Shown here piece by piece: positions 61,762 through 64,000 of a DNA stretch of 64,000 nucleotides. The stretch covers positions 161,228 to 225,227 of the forward strand of contig NZ_LPWA01000131.1 in assembly GCF_001510895.1 (NCBI RefSeq). The letters are read 5' to 3'. The position numbers were made by a program, and so were the translations under genes. Positions within the stretch are counted from its first letter, which is position 1; each line of letters opens with the position of its first letter. The notes beneath the pieces are model-generated. The model saw only the letters and a program-made list of their open reading frames with translations. It was not told the origin of the DNA and did no database searches. This stretch comes from Mesorhizobium loti (GTDB taxonomy: Bacteria > Pseudomonadota > Alphaproteobacteria > Rhizobiales > Rhizobiaceae).

Positions 61762-62501
61762 GCGTACCTGACATGACCGACCTTTCCTGGCTGATCGCCC
61801 GCCCGGTCGCGCATCGCGGCTTTCACGACATGAACAAGACGCGTTGGGAGAACACGCTGTCGGCCTTCGCGGCGGCCGCAGAGCGTGGCTATGCGATCGA
61901 ATGCGACGTGCATATCTCCTCCGACGGCGTCCCAGTCATCATCCATGATGGCGACCTCAAACGCCTGACCGGCGAGGACGGTTTTGTTTGGCAGCGCACC
62001 GCGGCCGAGCTTGCGGCGCTCAAAGTGGGCGGCACCGCAGACCACGTGCCGACGTTGCAGGAAGCGCTCGACCTGATCGACGGCCGGGTGCCCCTGGTGG
62101 TCGAACTGAAAGGCGTTGCCGGCCACGACACAGGGCTGGTGGCGAGCGTCGGCAGGCTGCTCAAGCGCTACAAGGGCAAGGTGGCGATCATGTCGTTCGA
62201 CCACTGGCTCATCCGCGACTTCGCCAAGGATGCACCCGGCATCCCCGGCGGGTTGACCGCTTATGGCAAGGACAACCAGCTGATCGAGGCGCATTTCGCC
62301 ATGCTGGCGCACAACCTCGCCTTCACCTCCTACGCCGCCGGCGACCTGCCCAACCCGTTCGTCAGCTTCGTGCGCGAAAAGCTGAGGATGCCCGTCATCA
62401 CCTGGACCGTGCACGACCAGCCGGCGGTCGATCTCACCTTCAAATATGCCGACCAGATGACCTTCGAGGGTTTTGAGCCGGACCTGGTCAGGGTCGCGTA
62501 G
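61758..62501 (+). CDS. Glycerophosphodiester phosphodiesterase
   Basis: A 247-residue GDPD-family enzyme. The catalytic His/Arg/Asn-rich start RPVAHRGFHDMNKTRWENTLSAF, the metal-binding IECDVHISSDGVPVIIHD (about 50) and the later VELKG segment (about 113) are all there. It hydrolyses glycerophosphodiesters to an alcohol and glycerol 3-phosphate; no signal peptide is seen, so it is cytosolic. The GTG at 61758 overlaps the ridA stop; an ATG at 61773 is a possible alternative. Confidence 0.92.
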   Translation: MSVPDMTDLSWLIARPVAHRGFHDMNKTRWENTLSAFAAAAERGYAIECDVHISSDGVPVIIHDGDLKRLTGEDGFVWQRTAAELAALKVGGTADHVPTLQEALDLIDGRVPLVVELKGVAGHDTGLVASVGRLLKRYKGKVAIMSFDHWLIRDFAKDAPGIPGGLTAYGKDNQLIEAHFAMLAHNLAFTSYAAGDLPNPFVSFVREKLRMPVITWTVHDQPAVDLTFKYADQMTFEGFEPDLVRVA

Positions 62502-62509
62502 ATCCGGAT

Positions 62510-62536
62510 GATTTCAGGTCGAAACGACCTGAAATC
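62510..62536. repeat. Perfect 12-bp hairpin after the phosphodiesterase gene
   Basis: GATTTCAGGTCG (62510-62521) / CGACCTGAAATC (62525-62536) with an AAA loop. Outer bases CGGAT and ATCCG extend the pairing imperfectly. It begins 9 bases after the stop at 62501 and may end transcription, but it also resembles the dispersed intergenic palindromes of rhizobia. Confidence 0.7.
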
Positions 62537-62564
62537 TGATCCGCCTGCAATCAATCTAAAGAGA

Positions 62565-62633
62565 GAGCATGATGTCGCCCGAACCGAAGGTCAGCGAAGC
62601 AAAAACCGCTTCACACTTTTCGGCATCATGCTC
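62565..62633. repeat. RIME-like palindromic element (GAGCATGATG ... CATCATGCTC)
   Basis: GAGCATGATG (62565-62574) pairs with CATCATGCTC (62624-62633). The intervening sequence contains AAAAACCGCTTCACACTTTTCG. This combination of words recurs in many rhizobial intergenic palindromes of the RIME type, as I recall them. Together with the hairpin just before, it fills most of the 190-base gap before the next gene. Confidence 0.6.
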
Positions 62634-62690
62634 CGAGGCGGTGCCTGAAACGTGACTTGTAGCTGCCCTGAGGACGCTTAAATAAGCCGC

Positions 62691-63905
62691 ATGGATCAGG
62701 GCGACGACGACGATGGACGGACGGCGAATGCGGACTATGCGATCCGCGTCGCGGCGGGCATCGGCGCATTCACCTGCGAGGAATGGAACGGCTTCGCCGG
62801 GACCACGCGCGGCGATAAAGAAAACGGCTACAACCCGCTCGTTTCATTCGCTTTTCTGAGCGCGCTGGAGGATTCCGGCTGCGCCGTGCGGCGCACCGGC
62901 TGGCAAGGCCATCACCTCAGGCTCGAGAATGCGCAAGGCAAGCTGCTCGGCGCCGTGCCCTGCTATCTCAAATCGCACAGCCAGGGCGAATATGTCTTCG
63001 ACCATGGCTGGTCGGATGCGTTCGAGCGTGCCGGCGGGCGCTATTATCCCAAGCTGCAATGCTCGGTGCCGTTCACGCCGGTCACCGGCCCTCGCCTGCT
63101 GGTAGGCAAGGATGAGGATGAAGGCGCAGTGAGGGCCGGACTGGCCGCTGGCTTGAAATTGGTGACCGATAAGCTTGGCGTGTCTTCCGCCCATGTCACC
63201 TTCGCCACGGAGCCGGACGTCGCGACGCTGGAGGCGGCCGGCTTCCTGCACCGCACCGACCAGCAGTTCCATTTCTTCAACGAAGGCTTTTCCAGCTACG
63301 ACGACTTCCTCGCCACGCTTGCCTCACGCAAGCGCAAGGCGATGAAGAAGGAGCGTCGCGAAGCGCTGGCGGACGGCATCTCGATCGACTGGCTGACCGG
63401 CAAGGACATCACAGAACGCGCCTGGGACGATTTCTTCGCCTTCTACATGGATACCGGCGGCCGGAAATGGGGCAGGCCTTATCTCAACCGACAGTTTTTC
63501 TCGCTGATCGGCGAGCGCATGGCCGACGACATCCTCCTGGTGATGGCCAGGCGCGACGGCCGCTACATCGCCGGCGCCATCAACTTCATTGGCTCTGATG
63601 CGCTCTACGGACGCAACTGGGGCTGCATCGAGGATCATCCCTTCCTGCATTTCGAGGTCTGCTACCACCAGGCGATCGACTTCGCGATCGAGCGCAAGCT
63701 GAAGGTGGTGGAGGCCGGCGCGCAAGGCGAGCACAAGCTGGCGCGCGGCTATCAGCCGGTGACCATGCATTCGGCGCACTACATTGCGCATCCGGGCCTG
63801 CGCAACGCCGTCGCGGACTATCTGCGCCGCGAGCGGCGCGAGGTCGAGCGGATGGGCGAATATCTCGAAGAGCACACGCCCTTCCGAAAGAATCTCAACG
63901 ACTAG
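62691..63905 (+). CDS. FemAB-like (DUF482) acyltransferase family protein
   Basis: A 404-residue protein with the double GNAT-like fold of the PF04339/FemAB-like family. Recognisable parts: GYNPLVSFAFLSALEDSGC (about 45), YVFDHGWSDAFERAGGRYYPKLQCSVPFTPVTG (about 100-132, the family hallmark, quoted only in outline), LASRKRKAMKKERREA (about 215) and AGAQGEHKLARGYQPV (about 340). Such proteins are thought to transfer acyl or aminoacyl groups, but no activity is proven. The stop codon TAG at 63903 lies in a CTAG next to the IS5-like element. Confidence 0.85.
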   Translation: MDQGDDDDGRTANADYAIRVAAGIGAFTCEEWNGFAGTTRGDKENGYNPLVSFAFLSALEDSGCAVRRTGWQGHHLRLENAQGKLLGAVPCYLKSHSQGEYVFDHGWSDAFERAGGRYYPKLQCSVPFTPVTGPRLLVGKDEDEGAVRAGLAAGLKLVTDKLGVSSAHVTFATEPDVATLEAAGFLHRTDQQFHFFNEGFSSYDDFLATLASRKRKAMKKERREALADGISIDWLTGKDITERAWDDFFAFYMDTGGRKWGRPYLNRQFFSLIGERMADDILLVMARRDGRYIAGAINFIGSDALYGRNWGCIEDHPFLHFEVCYHQAIDFAIERKLKVVEAGAQGEHKLARGYQPVTMHSAHYIAHPGLRNAVADYLRRERREVERMGEYLEEHTPFRKNLND

Positions 63906-63923
63906 GCTGTAGTGACAATTTAA

Positions 63924-64000
63924 TCATTTGAGCCAGAGCATGATAGCTGCGAGCTTGACGAAGCCGAGGAAGTTTGCGGCGATTTTGTCGTAGCGCGTTG
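63924..64000 (-). mobile_element. IS5-family transposase, C-terminal end (cut by window edge)
   Basis: On the minus strand, from the window edge to the TGA at 63924-63926, the frame reads RYDKIAANFLGFVKLAAIMLWLK, the usual C-terminus of IS427-group (IS5 family) transposases. The sequence GGCTGTAGTGACAATT at 63906-63921 is placed where the terminal inverted repeat should be. Only about 95 bases of the element are inside the window. Confidence 0.75.

Overview
The window looks like chromosome of a Mesorhizobium-type alphaproteobacterium (Hyphomicrobiales, Phyllobacteriaceae). The evidence is the high GC content, the rhizobial protein families (DUF982, DUF1849/EipB, DUF1289, a GH144-type glucanase), an SOS box of the alphaproteobacterial GTTC-N7-GTTC type, and the gene order pyrG, secG, tpiA, ppiD, trpD, trpC, moaC, moeA, lexA, comEC, gltX, gltA, lpxB-lpxI-lpxA-fabZ-lpxD-bamA-rseP-cdsA-uppS-frr-pyrH, tsf, rpsB.

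Layout. 1-8650: mixed single genes (frameshifted hypothetical protein, DUF3299 protein, Lrp regulator, Fe-S type uracil-DNA glycosylase, glutathione S-transferase, thermonuclease, sensor kinase, cobT, DUF1289 protein, retropepsin-like protease). 8725-13489: a tightly coupled accessory operon. It holds a DUF2282 bufferin-type copper RiPP precursor, a DUF692 (MNIO) modifying enzyme, its DUF2063 partner, a DoxX protein, an ECF sigma factor of SigF type, the DUF1109/NrsF anti-sigma factor, merT, merP and a GDCCVxC protein. A perfect SigF-type promoter motif lies in front and a strong hairpin follows the precursor gene. 13544-16110: dusA, an integrase scrap and a GH144-family glucanase. 16123-23378: an envelope island with a CpxRA-like two-component system, PAP2 phosphatase, two glycosyltransferases, DedA, UppP and DUF982. 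23684-28712: a damaged NCS1 permease, DUF1697 protein, CTP synthase and L,D-transpeptidase. 28925-42273: secretion, glycolysis, tryptophan and molybdenum-cofactor genes, lexA, comEC, gltX and gltA. 42379-53655: the lipid A / outer-membrane / phospholipid operon. 53806-56544: a three-gene accessory insert (aldo/keto reductase, SnoaL-like protein, LysR) between pyrH and tsf. 56573-64000: tsf, rpsB, DUF4031, an acyltransferase, eipB, ridA, a glycerophosphodiesterase, palindromic repeats, a FemAB-like acyltransferase, and the end of an IS5-family transposase at the window edge.

How the genes work together. The most interesting system is the metal-responsive operon at 8725-13489. The sigma/anti-sigma pair probably senses metal stress and switches on its own operon through the promoter at 8725. 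The products would be a post-translationally modified, Cys- and Met-rich periplasmic peptide and a MerT/MerP-type metal transport module. No merR or merA is present.

A second general result concerns sequence quality. Twelve frame breaks interrupt otherwise full-length genes. Almost all are best explained by one missing base in a short run, and they hit essential genes (bamA, lpxA, uppS). This suggests uncorrected deletion errors in the assembly rather than gene decay, so I annotate most of these loci as frameshifted genes over their full extent.
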